64,000 bases of DNA, taken from assembly GCF_049675895.1 (NCBI RefSeq), contig NZ_CP183834.1:620001-684000 (forward strand), read 5' to 3'. The notes beneath the pieces were generated by a model. It ran no database searches. It had not been told where the DNA came from and saw nothing but the letters and a program-made list of their open reading frames with translations. The DNA is from Ampullimonas aquatilis (lineage in GTDB: Bacteria; Pseudomonadota; Gammaproteobacteria; Burkholderiales; Burkholderiaceae_D). Positions 9,704 to 18,337 of this stretch are shown one piece after another (position 1 is the first letter of the stretch; every line of letters begins with the position of its first letter). The position numbers and the translations under genes are program-made.

Positions 9704-9955
9704 AAACGGACGAAGCACAAGACGTGAAGGAAAGGGAAAACCTTTTCGCTACAAAGACACTAAGTTAGTACCAAGATCGCAAAGGCAACCCGATTTGAGT
9801 GGTGCTGCTTCAGCGGAGTCTGGGGACAGAGTAATACTCTGTCCCCGTGCCCAAACAGCGCAGTTTTGATAGGCTTTAACTTTGTGCATCTTGGTGTCTT
9901 TGTGGTGAAAAGGTTTTGCCTTTTTACTGCGCTTGACGTCTTGGCGGTGAAACTT
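9704..9955. repeat. Long imperfect inverted repeat (ACCACAAAGACACC type) between hrcA and hemH
   Basis: The right arm read on the minus strand contains ACCGCCAAGACGTCAAG, AAAACCTTTTCACCACAAAG and ACACCAAGATGCACAAAG. The left arm (about 9708-9790) contains AAAACCTTTTCGCTACAAAG and degraded copies of the rest. The same words flank the loci at 14641-14880 and 51200-51430. The latter encloses a GxxExxY protein fragment, so this is probably an empty remnant of the same kind of cassette. No gene is present in 9680-10036. Confidence 0.6.
9822..9846. repeat. GGGGACAGAGTA palindrome (REP-like)
   Basis: A perfect 12-bp inverted repeat (GGGGACAGAGTA, one base, TACTCTGTCCCC) inside the larger inverted-repeat locus. 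The ends resemble the GGGGTC/GGGGAC-AGAGT termini of short palindromes often mobilised by REP-associated tyrosine transposases. No transposase gene is in the window. Confidence 0.6.
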
Positions 9956-10036
9956 TCTGCAGTTCTTTACCCCTTTTAAACCCGCATCGCAAAAGCCTCA
10001 TAAAATGCGCTTTGTCTTTATCTCTTTCACCTTGAC

Positions 10037-11131
10037 ATGACTTCCAACTACCAACACGGTACGGCACCTCAAACGATGATTTTGCTGGTGAATCTGGGTA
10101 CGCCCGATGCGCCGACAGCGGCGGCAGTGCGACCTTATTTGCGCCAGTTTTTGTCAGACCCGCGCGTGGTCGAGATTCCCAAGGCAGTGTGGTGGCTGAT
10201 TCTGAATGGCATTATTTTGCCGTTTCGTTCGGGCAAGTCGGCGGCCAAGTACGCCACCATCTGGAGCAAGGATGGTTCGCCCTTGAAAGTGTTTACCGAA
10301 AAACAGGCCAAGCTGCTGCAAGGCTTGCTGGGCGAACGTGGCCATCATTTGCAAGTACGTTATGCCATGCGTTACGGTAACCCCGGCATTGACGCTGTTT
10401 TGCAGGAACTCAAGCCGGCCAATGTGGAGCGGATTCTGATGGTACCCTTGTATCCGCAATATTCGGCCACCACCACGGCATCGAGTCAGGACGCTTTGTT
10501 TGATGCACTCAAGGGTTGGCGCAATCAGCCGGAGCTGCGCCTGATCAAGCACTATCATGATCACCCTGCCTACATCAAGGCGCTGGCTGCGCAAGTGGCC
10601 GGTTACTGGGCGCGCAATGGCAAGCCCAACTTCATGGCGGGCGAACGGATTGTGTTCAGTTTTCATGGCACACCCAAGCGTACCTTGTTGTTGGGTGATC
10701 CCTATCATTGCGAGTGTTTAAAAACCGGTCGTTTGCTGGCAGAAGCACTGGGGCTCGACAAGACGCAATATCAAATTGCCTTTCAATCGCGCTTTGGCAA
10801 GGCTGAGTGGTTGCAACCGTATATGGTCAACACGCTCGCGCAATTGGGTAAGGCCAAGACGCCGCGCCTGGATGTGTTTTGCCCGGGCTTTCCGGCAGAT
10901 TGTCTGGAAACGCTGGAAGAAATTGCGATTGAGGGTAAAGCAATTTTTCAACATGCCGGTGGTGGCCAGTACCACTACATCCCTTGTCTCAATGACAGTC
11001 AAGACTGGATCAGTGGTCTGGCCGATATTGCCGAACAGCATTTGCTGGGCTGGCCAACCTCGCAAGCGGTGGATACCGAACAGTTAGCTCAAAGCCGGGC
11101 CAGAGCGCTGGCGGCGGGGGCCAGCAAGTAG
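10037..11131 (+). CDS. hemH: Ferrochelatase
   Basis: A 364-residue enzyme that inserts ferrous iron into protoporphyrin IX, the last step of haem synthesis. The N-terminal LLVNLGTPDAPTAAAVRPYL and the active-site His210 in SFHGTPKRT are diagnostic, as are QSRFGKAEWLQPY and the C-terminal CPGFPADCLETLEEI. It probably works as a membrane-associated enzyme. Preceded by the repeat locus; transcribed alone as far as can be seen. Confidence 0.95.
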   Translation: MTSNYQHGTAPQTMILLVNLGTPDAPTAAAVRPYLRQFLSDPRVVEIPKAVWWLILNGIILPFRSGKSAAKYATIWSKDGSPLKVFTEKQAKLLQGLLGERGHHLQVRYAMRYGNPGIDAVLQELKPANVERILMVPLYPQYSATTTASSQDALFDALKGWRNQPELRLIKHYHDHPAYIKALAAQVAGYWARNGKPNFMAGERIVFSFHGTPKRTLLLGDPYHCECLKTGRLLAEALGLDKTQYQIAFQSRFGKAEWLQPYMVNTLAQLGKAKTPRLDVFCPGFPADCLETLEEIAIEGKAIFQHAGGGQYHYIPCLNDSQDWISGLADIAEQHLLGWPTSQAVDTEQLAQSRARALAAGASK

Positions 11132-11477
11132 TGAGTCAGCACCTTGTGCATGCGTTGTTCGTATTTGGCATGATTGTGGTTGCTCATGAGTCAACAGTGA
11201 GTGTTGGCAATAGTGCGATGATAAATTGATTTGGCTGGGCCAGTTTGAAAAGACTTGCCAATCATTGATGACAGTGCTTGATGCGAAACATGACAATGAA
11301 TAATTGACGGCGTTGTCGTGTCCGTAATGTGCCCAGATTGAAGTGAAGTCATCTGGGTCGGTGGGGTATTGCGAGCAGGGTTAAGACAAGCTAAATAGTG
11401 GTTAAGCAGCAGTCAAGCAGTGCCTTAAATGATAAAGATGATTGAGTTGATCTGATTGTGGCGGTGAGCTGCCGCAC
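11132..11477. other. Gene-free stretch between hemH and a membrane protein gene
   Basis: About 350 bases with no open frame that looks coding and none of the repeat families found elsewhere. It lies between convergent genes. I see no strong terminator hairpin. Confidence 0.4.
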
Positions 11478-12053
11478 TCAGCTATTGAAGAATCGGACTT
11501 CTGTTCCATAACCCGCAGTCGTATTTTTGCTTTTGGCAAATCTGACCGCAAGGGACATGATGAGAAAGACGGTCACCCAACATGCCAGCCAGATACCGCC
11601 CACATATTCGATTGGCTTGGCGAAATTCCATGGTCGTGCAACACCCAGAAAGGCGCAATACAGCCAGGTCGTGTTGGAAAGCGAGGCGGGTAAAGTCATT
11701 TTCAGCAAACTGGTCTTGGCGATGCCCTTGCTGAGATTGGGCAGGGAAATGAAATGCAGAACCAGACCGTTTAGCGTCAGCAGTATGACCAGACTGATCT
11801 TGACCTGCAGCTTGGGATTGGAAAGATAGTTGGGATTTTCGGATAGATTGAGGGCGATCAATAAAATACCTGTCGCCCACAAAACTGCCAGCGCGGTAGT
11901 GATAATTTTAATTTCCAGTTTTAAGTTGATCTTGCGCCGATCAGTGGATGTCTGGAAAAAATGTTTGGCGAGCCTTGAGTCAGAAATCAATATGCCGCCA
12001 ATTGCTGCACAAGTGGCAATTAAATGTAGGTAGATCGTCAGTACTTTGATCAT
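11478..12053 (-). CDS. Hypothetical integral membrane protein
   Basis: A 191-residue protein with about four to five hydrophobic segments (VLTIYLHLIATCAAIGGIL, TALAVLWATGILLIALNL, ISLVILLTLNGLVLHFI, GIWLACWVTVFLIM). The first segment carries a His and the layout recalls small predicted membrane proteins of the DUF2214/CopD type, but no motif is decisive. Separated from the secreted DUF4399 gene by 25 bases on the same strand, so the two are probably cotranscribed. Confidence 0.6.
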   Translation of the reverse strand: MIKVLTIYLHLIATCAAIGGILISDSRLAKHFFQTSTDRRKINLKLEIKIITTALAVLWATGILLIALNLSENPNYLSNPKLQVKISLVILLTLNGLVLHFISLPNLSKGIAKTSLLKMTLPASLSNTTWLYCAFLGVARPWNFAKPIEYVGGIWLACWVTVFLIMSLAVRFAKSKNTTAGYGTEVRFFNS

Positions 12054-12078
12054 GTTTTCCCCTTGCCTAATTAAAAGC

Positions 12079-12882
12079 TTATCTGGCTGTAATAGTGAAG
12101 CTGCTCTTTATAGAGCTTGCCAATACACTGCCGTTTTGATTACTGATTAGATTGACTACCGCCACATACTCTCCCGGTGGTGGGGTTAGCCAAACTTCAG
12201 TGCGGCCATCATGGAAATCGAGCACCTGTTCTTTGCCATTGCGAGGTGTGATGATTAACTGAAAGTGACCGGTTTCCGGGTTGTTGATTGCCTCGTGTGA
12301 AATTTTCCAACCTGAAGCGTGCATGCTGATTCGAAAAGGAGCACTTAATTTGCTGCCATTGACTGGTTCGAGTATTTCAACTTTTTTCTGTAGCAGGCTT
12401 TGTGGGTCAAGCTGCTTGTTTTGCTGGCTGACTGTAATCTTGACGGGCGCGCTATAGACAAAATTGGGGATATGGCGATGGTCGGCAAAAACCAGGCGAA
12501 TGGTATGTTCTCCAGGTGGCAGGTTAATCACGGTTTCCATCTGTCCCTTGCCAAAGTGGATATATTGATCATTAAAAGGCAAGGGTTGTCTGAAGTCTGA
12601 AGGCAGAGGGCGGTCAATCAGTAAATGATGATGGCCAGTCTGTGCCAGGGGTTTGTCGATGGCGGCAATGCCAATACCTGTCAGACCAAATTTGATGAGG
12701 TAGGGTGTTTCAATGACGTCACCATTTTTGATGTTGGTAAAACGTGCGCTCTTTTCAAAAGAAAAGAGGGGGGTGTTCCAGGGATGAGTCAAATAATCGT
12801 CTGCCAGTGCTTTGGTGCAGATAAAAACCGTGAATAGTGCAAAGACAAGGTGCTGGAGTCTGGTGATGACGAAATGCTGCAT
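12079..12882 (-). CDS. Exported protein with DUF4399 domain
   Basis: A 267-residue protein with a signal peptide (residues 1-27, ending CTKALA). Residues about 55-150 carry the DUF4399 pattern: FGLTGIGIAAIDKP, TGHHHLLIDRPLP, IHFGKGQMETVINLPPGEHT and LVFADHRHIP. The His-rich HHHLLID and the DHRH block are typical. The C-terminal half looks like a second beta-sandwich domain (EVWLTPPPGEYVAVVNL). Function of the family is unknown; likely periplasmic or extracellular. It probably heads the operon with the following membrane protein gene. Confidence 0.75.
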   Translation of the reverse strand: MQHFVITRLQHLVFALFTVFICTKALADDYLTHPWNTPLFSFEKSARFTNIKNGDVIETPYLIKFGLTGIGIAAIDKPLAQTGHHHLLIDRPLPSDFRQPLPFNDQYIHFGKGQMETVINLPPGEHTIRLVFADHRHIPNFVYSAPVKITVSQQNKQLDPQSLLQKKVEILEPVNGSKLSAPFRISMHASGWKISHEAINNPETGHFQLIITPRNGKEQVLDFHDGRTEVWLTPPPGEYVAVVNLISNQNGSVLASSIKSSFTITAR

Positions 12883-13068
12883 GTGCTGAATAAATTGAAA
12901 ATACTGAACAATAAGAGACTGACTAGTGATTCTATCTGCGATGTAGTACAGAATTGTTAATCATTGTGCTGTGCAATATTTACGTCACGATTACATTATT
13001 TTAATTTCGTTAACATTGGGTATATCGGGTTTATCACGACTATCTGGTGTCATCTTTCTCATACCATC

Positions 13069-13140
13069 GGGGTGTATAGTCAATTATTACTTGCTTAGGT
13101 AGGTATTGCTTGATGAGTTTAAAATACATGGGGTTAGTAT
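13069..13140 (-). repeat. Dispersed intergenic element, copy H (diverged)
   Basis: Read on the minus strand it matches the other copies: a decayed left hairpin (ATAC, CCC, ATGTAT), a changed core (TACCTACCTAAGCAAG) and the right end GACTATACACC. It overlaps what would otherwise be the first codons of the following gene and supports the TTG start chosen for that gene. Confidence 0.45.
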
Positions 13141-13172
13141 CTTGTATTGCTCATTGCTTCAGGAGTAGTCGA

Positions 13173-13550
13173 TTGGCGCGAATTGATAAATATCTGCATG
13201 CCACGCGTTTTTTCAAGACGCGCTCCCTGGCGGCGCAAGCCGTGGAAAAAGGGCGGGTGCTGCTTAACGATGGCAGGGTCAAGCCGGCCAAGGAAGTGCG
13301 TGTGGGTGATGAATTGTGTATCACCATTCAGGACACCACCTGGGTGGTTGAGGTGTTGTTGTTGTCGGAAGTGCGTGCCTCGGCACCCATTGCGCAAACC
13401 TTGTATGCCGAAACCGAGGCCAGCAAACTGGCGCGTGCTGCTGCTGCCGAGCGCAAGAAGCTCTTTACTGAGCCAGCGGCCGATGTGGCTGGTCGTCCCA
13501 CGAAGCGCAATCGGCGCGATATTGGCAGAGTACATGGCTGGGATAATTGA
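13173..13550 (+). CDS. hslR: S4-domain RNA-binding protein (HslR/Hsp15-like)
   Basis: A 125-residue basic protein with an N-terminal S4 domain (IDKYLHATRFFKTRSLAAQA, GRVLLNDGRVKPAKEVRVGD). The tail is rich in Lys and Arg (RPTKRNRRDIGRVHGWDN). Hsp15 homologues bind stalled 50S subunits carrying peptidyl-tRNA. The frame is open from 13110, but TTG 13173 has AGGAG seven bases upstream and begins exactly where the family begins. The 13110-13140 part is the dispersed repeat element. Probably cotranscribed with pdxA. Confidence 0.85.
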   Translation: MARIDKYLHATRFFKTRSLAAQAVEKGRVLLNDGRVKPAKEVRVGDELCITIQDTTWVVEVLLLSEVRASAPIAQTLYAETEASKLARAAAAERKKLFTEPAADVAGRPTKRNRRDIGRVHGWDN

Positions 13551-13664
13551 CCCGGCGCACAACGCGCGTTGCCACAATCGGCGATAATTCGCTCTGACCG
13601 TTTTGCTCAAGTCACTCATTAGCATGATGCAAATTCTTGAGCCACATAACCAGCTGGAAAAATA

Positions 13665-14642
13665 TTGAATTCTGAAACATTGACTTTGGCCATCACCTCC
13701 GGCGAGCCTGCGGGTATTGGCCCAGACATTAGCTTGCAGGCTGTTATGGCCTTGCGCGAAGAAGCCGCTGCAATGGATTGGCGGTTTGTGCTGATTGGTG
13801 ATGCCAATCTGTTTGAAACCCGTTCCAGCCAGCTTGGGCTAAACCCCATTTGGCGCACCCTGGTGCGCATAGAACCGGTGCCATTGACTGTACCCGCGGT
13901 GATCGGCAAGCTGGATGCCCGTAATGGCAAGGCTGTGCTGGCCATGCTTGACAGGGCGATTCGGGGAGCGCGTATGAATGAGTATGATGCGGTGATTACA
14001 GCGCCTGTGCAAAAGAGCACCATCAATGAAGCGGGCATTGCCTTTACCGGTCATACCGAATACTTTGCCGAACAGACCGGTACACCGCTGGTGGTGATGA
14101 TGCTGGCCGGTGGTGGCATGCGTGTGGCATTGGTGACCACTCATCTACCACTCAAGGATGTGCCCGCCGCGATTACCAGTTCGCAACTGTCGGCCACACT
14201 CAATGTGCTGCAGGGCGAATTGCAGCGCTCTTTTGGTATTGCCGAGCCACGGATTCTGGTCACCGGTCTTAATCCGCATGCGGGGGAGGCGGGTTATTTG
14301 GGACGTGAAGAAATTGAAGTCATCAGCCCGGTTATTCATGCCATGCAAGGGATGGGACGCAAGATCAGCGGGCCTTATCCAGCCGATACCTTGTTTCAGC
14401 CCAAGTACTTGCAAGAGGCCGACTGTGTGTTGGCCATGTACCATGACCAAGGTTTGACCGTGCTCAAGTATGCCAGTTTTGGTGAGGGCGTTAACATCAC
14501 ATTGGGTTTGCCGATTGTACGTACCTCAGTTGATCATGGCACCGCGCTGGATCTGGCCGGTACCGGCAAAGCCGATTGCGGCAGCATGATCGAAGCGATT
14601 CGTACGGCTGCGCTGATGGCCAGAAATCGAAAGAAATATTGA
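13665..14642 (+). CDS. pdxA: 4-hydroxythreonine-4-phosphate dehydrogenase
   Basis: A 325-residue NAD-dependent enzyme of pyridoxal-phosphate synthesis. It shows ITSGEPAGIGPDI at the N-terminus, VITAPVQKSTINEAG, GHTEYFAEQTG (metal-binding His), NPHAGEAGYLG and MYHDQGLTVLKY, all typical of PdxA. The start is TTG 13665; no in-frame ATG fits. A 14-codon frame beginning ATGATG at 13624 ends in a TGA (13666-13668) that overlaps this TTG, so translation could be coupled. Confidence 0.93.
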   Translation: MNSETLTLAITSGEPAGIGPDISLQAVMALREEAAAMDWRFVLIGDANLFETRSSQLGLNPIWRTLVRIEPVPLTVPAVIGKLDARNGKAVLAMLDRAIRGARMNEYDAVITAPVQKSTINEAGIAFTGHTEYFAEQTGTPLVVMMLAGGGMRVALVTTHLPLKDVPAAITSSQLSATLNVLQGELQRSFGIAEPRILVTGLNPHAGEAGYLGREEIEVISPVIHAMQGMGRKISGPYPADTLFQPKYLQEADCVLAMYHDQGLTVLKYASFGEGVNITLGLPIVRTSVDHGTALDLAGTGKADCGSMIEAIRTAALMARNRKKY

Positions 14643-14880
14643 TTGAACCGCCAAGACACCAAGGGTGCTAAGAAAAGATCAAAACCTTTTCAACCACAAA
14701 GACACAAAGAGCACGAAGAAAAAACTTGCTTGAGTAGCGCTGTTTAAACACGAGGCCAGCACATCTTTCTTTATTCACGTTCTGTCCCAGACTGCAGGGT
14801 CAGCACGTTGACTGATTTGAAGTTCTTCTTCGTGCTCTTTGTGGTGAATGCTTTTGGTCTTTTCTTGGCGGTTCAATCAA
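14641..14880. repeat. Long imperfect inverted repeat (ACCACAAAGACAC type) between pdxA and rsmA
   Basis: Left arm words: AACCGCCAAGACACCAAG, AAAACCTTTTCAACCACAAA, AGAGCACGAAGAA. The right arm repeats them inverted (TTCTTCGTGCTCTTTGTGGT, TTTTCTTGGCGGTTC). About 90 bases between the arms have no open frame. Same family as 9704-9955 and 51200-51430. Confidence 0.6.
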
Positions 14881-14936
14881 ACCAATATTATTTAAAAACC
14901 ACGTTCTTTGTTATGAAGGCAGCTTGAAGCCACGCT

Positions 14937-15710
14937 ATGAAACATATTCCACGTAAACGTTTTGGTCAGAATTTTCTGATCAATCAGCAGGTCATTCATG
15001 ACATCATCAACGCGGTTGATCCCAGACCCAGTCAAATTCTGGTCGAGATCGGCCCTGGTCTGGGCGCTTTGACCTTTCCTCTGCTTGACCGGATTGAACA
15101 TCTGCATGTGGTGGAACTGGATCGTGATCTGGTTGCCCGTCTAAGAAAACAGGCCAAGCTCAGCGTGCATGAGTCCGATGCGCTCAAGTTTGATTTTGGC
15201 TCATTGAAAGAGGCCGACAAACCATTGCGCATTGTAGGTAACCTGCCCTACAACATCTCCAGCCCCTTGTTGTTTCATCTGGCCAGCTTTGCGCATTTGG
15301 TGGAAGACCAGCACTTCATGCTGCAAAGAGAAGTGGTCGAGCGCATGGTTGCCGAGCCAGGTAACAAGGAATACAGCCGCTTGTCGGTGATGCTGCAGGT
15401 TCGTTACGATATGGACAGTCTGCTCGACGTGCCGCCGGATTCTTTTGATCCGCCACCCAAGGTGGATTCAGCCGTGGTGCGGATGTTGCCCAAGCCGCTC
15501 AACCAGCTCAAGGTCAAAAATCAGGCCCTATTTGCCGAAGTCGTCGCAGCCGCTTTTTCCCAGCGTCGCAAAATGTTGCGCAACACCTTGGCAGCTTATG
15601 CAGAGCGGATTGACTTTGCCGCGCTCCAGTTTGATCTGACGCGCCGTGCCGAAGATGTACCGGTAGATGAATATGTCATGTTGGCTAACCTATTGGTGGG
15701 TTCTGTCTGA
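14937..15710 (+). CDS. rsmA: 16S rRNA (adenine1518-N6/adenine1519-N6)-dimethyltransferase
   Basis: A 257-residue SAM-dependent enzyme that dimethylates two adenines near the 3' end of 16S rRNA during 30S maturation. It has the N-terminal RKRFGQNFLIN, SAM motif I VEIGPGLGALT, acidic motif VVELDRDL and the catalytic motif NLPYNISS. The C-terminal domain contains AAFSQRRKMLRNTL. Normal length. Lies downstream of pdxA, a common pairing, here separated by the inverted-repeat locus. Confidence 0.95.
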   Translation: MKHIPRKRFGQNFLINQQVIHDIINAVDPRPSQILVEIGPGLGALTFPLLDRIEHLHVVELDRDLVARLRKQAKLSVHESDALKFDFGSLKEADKPLRIVGNLPYNISSPLLFHLASFAHLVEDQHFMLQREVVERMVAEPGNKEYSRLSVMLQVRYDMDSLLDVPPDSFDPPPKVDSAVVRMLPKPLNQLKVKNQALFAEVVAAAFSQRRKMLRNTLAAYAERIDFAALQFDLTRRAEDVPVDEYVMLANLLVGSV

Positions 15711-15717
15711 GCATGCA

Positions 15718-15745
15718 TAAAAAAACCCGGCCTGAGCCGGGTTAA
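15718..15745 (-). terminator. Rho-independent terminator
   Basis: Stem AACCCGGC, loop CTGA, GCCGGGTT at 15724-15743. On the minus strand it is followed by seven T, so it serves the minus-strand gene that ends at 15776; it may also slow plus-strand transcripts leaving rsmA. Confidence 0.75.
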
Positions 15746-15775
15746 ATCAAAACAGGAGAATACGACTTTATTGAA

Positions 15776-17245
15776 TCAGGCTTTGCGGCGACGCAGACCC
15801 ATCAAGCCCAGCAGACCGCCACTCATCAGCAAGGCGCTGGCGGGCAGGGGGACGGCAGCAATATCCTGTGGTGTGTAAGTGGCAGTAAAGCCGCTGTCAC
15901 CTACCAGTGTCGTGGTGGTGCCATCAATGCCAAACACGTAAAAGTAGTTCTTGTTGACAGGTTTGGTGTTGTCATTGATAAAGTCGTTGTCATTGGTAAT
16001 GATCAGGGTGTGTTTGCGCACACCATTGACCATGACATCCTTGCCAAAAGCCAGACCTTCAATTTTTGAAGGCAGGCCATTCACGGGGTCGGCGGCATCG
16101 GTACCTTGCCAGAGACCATACTTGCTGGTGCCATCGGCATTTTTGGCGAGCAGATCAAGTACCAACGTCTTGGTTGGCGTGGTCACAGTACCCAGCGTGG
16201 TCTGGCCAGTGACATTGCTGACACCTGCCTGATTGATATCAATGGTATAGAGTTTTTTGAAGGTGTTGGCACCACCATCACGTTCATCCACCAAAAACTG
16301 ATGGTCATTGATCGCGACGACTTCGCTGATGGTGTTTTTCTTGTTTTCCAATTTGTAAGGAATTTCCTTGGTCACGCCAGTGGCAATGTCAATCACGACA
16401 ATGCGGGTATTGGTGCCGTTGGTGCCACCATCCTGAATCAGAGGGCTTTGCATCATGCCGATCAGTTTGGTGCCATCTGGTGTAATGGCCAGGCCTTCCA
16501 TGCCTTTATTAGCAACCCGGCCTTGTGTATTGCCGCTGATTTCAGTGCCGCTGACAGGACTCTGATTGTTGACACCATAATAATTAGGCAGAGTAAAAGT
16601 CTTGATGCGTTCGCCGGTGCTGCGATTGAATTGATACACATAGGGACCATATTCATCGGTCACAAAAATGCTTTTGCCATCATTGGAAACACGTACGCCT
16701 TCCGGGTCAAAGCGGGCGTTGTTGATGTTGGTGGAGTTGCCAGGCAGATAGTTGTCTGAACGACCGGTAAAGTAGTTTTTATTGGCGGTATTTTGTGCCG
16801 GTGCACCCGAACCAACACCTAAACCTGCACCAGTACCGTAATTCAATGGTGTGCTGGAATACAGCAGCGTGGTATTGCTCAGCGTCGGTGCAAAGTTATA
16901 AATGGATCCGGCTGACAGGCTGATCACATCAGGGATATTGAGTTGCAGTGTCTGGAAGCGATCAATAAAAGATGCCGTGTCGTCAATGGCAGAGTTATAG
17001 CTGACTGCATTAGGGCCACGATCCGGCGTGGCGATAAAGGTATTGCCACCCGCGTAGGCCAGTCCTGAACCCAGGCCACCCAATAAGTTGGCAGCTACAC
17101 CATTTTCCAGTGTGTTGTTTAATCCAGAAAGGTCACTGGTGTTGGCATCGAAATAACCTTTGGCGATGATGTCGATACCAGCATGAGCCAGGTTGGCGCT
17201 GAACAGGCCAGCAAGTAATAAGGGGAGTGTGAGTTTTTTGAACAT
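15776..17245 (-). CDS. Esterase-like/phytase-family protein with PEP-CTERM anchor
   Basis: A 489-residue exported protein. The signal peptide is about residues 1-22 (LLLAGLFSANLAHA). The body matches the 'esterase-like activity of phytase' beta-propeller family: FDPEGVRVSNDGKSIFVTDE, NKGMEGLAITPDGTKLIGMM, KIEGLAFGKDV and TLIITNDNDF. The C-terminus is a sorting signal of the PEP-CTERM kind: VPLPASALLMSGGLLGLMGL followed by RRRKA. It should be processed by an exosortase (not in this window) and displayed or secreted. The next upstream gene carries the same kind of signal. Confidence 0.8.
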   Translation of the reverse strand: MFKKLTLPLLLAGLFSANLAHAGIDIIAKGYFDANTSDLSGLNNTLENGVAANLLGGLGSGLAYAGGNTFIATPDRGPNAVSYNSAIDDTASFIDRFQTLQLNIPDVISLSAGSIYNFAPTLSNTTLLYSSTPLNYGTGAGLGVGSGAPAQNTANKNYFTGRSDNYLPGNSTNINNARFDPEGVRVSNDGKSIFVTDEYGPYVYQFNRSTGERIKTFTLPNYYGVNNQSPVSGTEISGNTQGRVANKGMEGLAITPDGTKLIGMMQSPLIQDGGTNGTNTRIVVIDIATGVTKEIPYKLENKKNTISEVVAINDHQFLVDERDGGANTFKKLYTIDINQAGVSNVTGQTTLGTVTTPTKTLVLDLLAKNADGTSKYGLWQGTDAADPVNGLPSKIEGLAFGKDVMVNGVRKHTLIITNDNDFINDNTKPVNKNYFYVFGIDGTTTTLVGDSGFTATYTPQDIAAVPLPASALLMSGGLLGLMGLRRRKA

Positions 17246-17294
17246 GGTGAACTCTGATTAATATTGAAAAATTGATTTTTAAGCTTTGGCTAAT

Positions 17295-17993
17295 TTATTG
17301 TTGATTGCGACGTTTGCCCAATAATGGAATCAGGCCCACACTACTCATCAATAAAACCAGGGAAGAGGGCAATGGCACTGCGCTGACATAAGCGGTTTTG
17401 CCGGGGCTGCCTATGTCACCACTGGTTCCGGCACCAACGGACTTATAGCTGCCTTCGCTATCACCCACAGTGGCAAGGCTCCACAACAAGGCATTGTTGT
17501 TGCCAATTGCGCTGCTGGTAGTTGGGCGACCACTGGCACCAGTGGTACGAATGCCGCCAATGGTTTGATCGTCATAAGTTAAACGATCGACCAGTGCGCT
17601 GCTGCTGTTATAAATATTGATTTCGTCAGCACGACCGAGGTTGTTATTGTTACCGTAACTGAGAACCTTGACGCTGCTGGAAAGATTCCAGGCCGTACGA
17701 AAAGCCGCGGCGCTCAGTTCGGTCAGGATGACTGACTCACCCGAATTGACTGTGCCTAGTGCTGACAGGCTTTGCGAACCTGGTACACGAGTGTTGTCGT
17801 CATAACTCCAGCCAGTGAAGTTGACTGCTGTTGGTCCAAAGTTGGTGAGCTCGATAAACTCACCGGTTGCATTGACTGAGTTGTACATCCATTCGGTGAT
17901 TTTTACACCGGTTAGTGCAGCATGCGCTGGCTGAATGGCTGTGCTACCCAAAGCCATGACCAACATGAGCTGCCAGATGGTTTTCTTACCCAT
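17295..17993 (-). CDS. Lamin-tail domain protein with PEP-CTERM anchor
   Basis: A 232-residue exported protein. The signal peptide ends near QPAHA (residue 26). Residues about 30-150 look like an LTD (lamin tail) beta-sandwich: KITEWMYN, GEFIELTNFGPTAVNFTGWS, LSALGTVNSGESVIL and ADEINIYNSSSALVDRLTYD. The C-terminus is VPLPSSLVLLMSSVGLIPLL followed by a basic tail, a PEP-CTERM-type signal. Probably extracellular or surface-bound, perhaps in the matrix. 49 bases separate it from the phytase-like gene, so the two may be one operon. Confidence 0.75.
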   Translation of the reverse strand: MGKKTIWQLMLVMALGSTAIQPAHAALTGVKITEWMYNSVNATGEFIELTNFGPTAVNFTGWSYDDNTRVPGSQSLSALGTVNSGESVILTELSAAAFRTAWNLSSSVKVLSYGNNNNLGRADEINIYNSSSALVDRLTYDDQTIGGIRTTGASGRPTTSSAIGNNNALLWSLATVGDSEGSYKSVGAGTSGDIGSPGKTAYVSAVPLPSSLVLLMSSVGLIPLLGKRRNQQ

Positions 17994-18239
17994 TTATCTT
18001 CCCCTGAAAAACTGTGTATTAAATAAATTGATCCATGAGGAAGAGTGATCTTGCTTTATGACAAGGTCATGTAACAAAGTGGATACAAATTCAGTCCGAA
18101 TGGACTAGTCTTGACGGATAAGTATTATCCTTGTGAACGGCAATTTGCTTGCTGCGTGAGACTGCAAGCCATTTTCAGGTTTGTTGGCTTTATGATAAAT
18201 GTATTGATGAAGAAAGTCGCAACAGATAGTTGCTGGTGC

Positions 18240-18288
18240 CGTCCCTTTCAGCCATCACTGTGAGAGCTGATTCCGAGTGAAAGGGACG
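18240..18288. other. Inverted repeat with 11-bp arms in a gene-free stretch
   Basis: CGTCCCTTTCA (18240-18250) is mirrored by TGAAAGGGACG (18278-18288) around a 27-base loop. It lies in the 340-base stretch 17994-18337, which holds no gene. A second hairpin (GCTGTCATG, C, CATGACAGC) is at 18314-18332 just after the gloA stop and may serve as its terminator although a T-run is lacking. Confidence 0.45.
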
Positions 18289-18337
18289 CGTTTAAAGGCA
18301 GGTTGACTTAGTTGCTGTCATGCCATGACAGCAGTGC

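Noticed and set aside
17994..18200. Sigma-54 promoter before the PEP-CTERM genes, as known for such genes
   Set aside because: TGGCTTGCAGTC on the minus strand lacks the GC at the -12 position with correct spacing.
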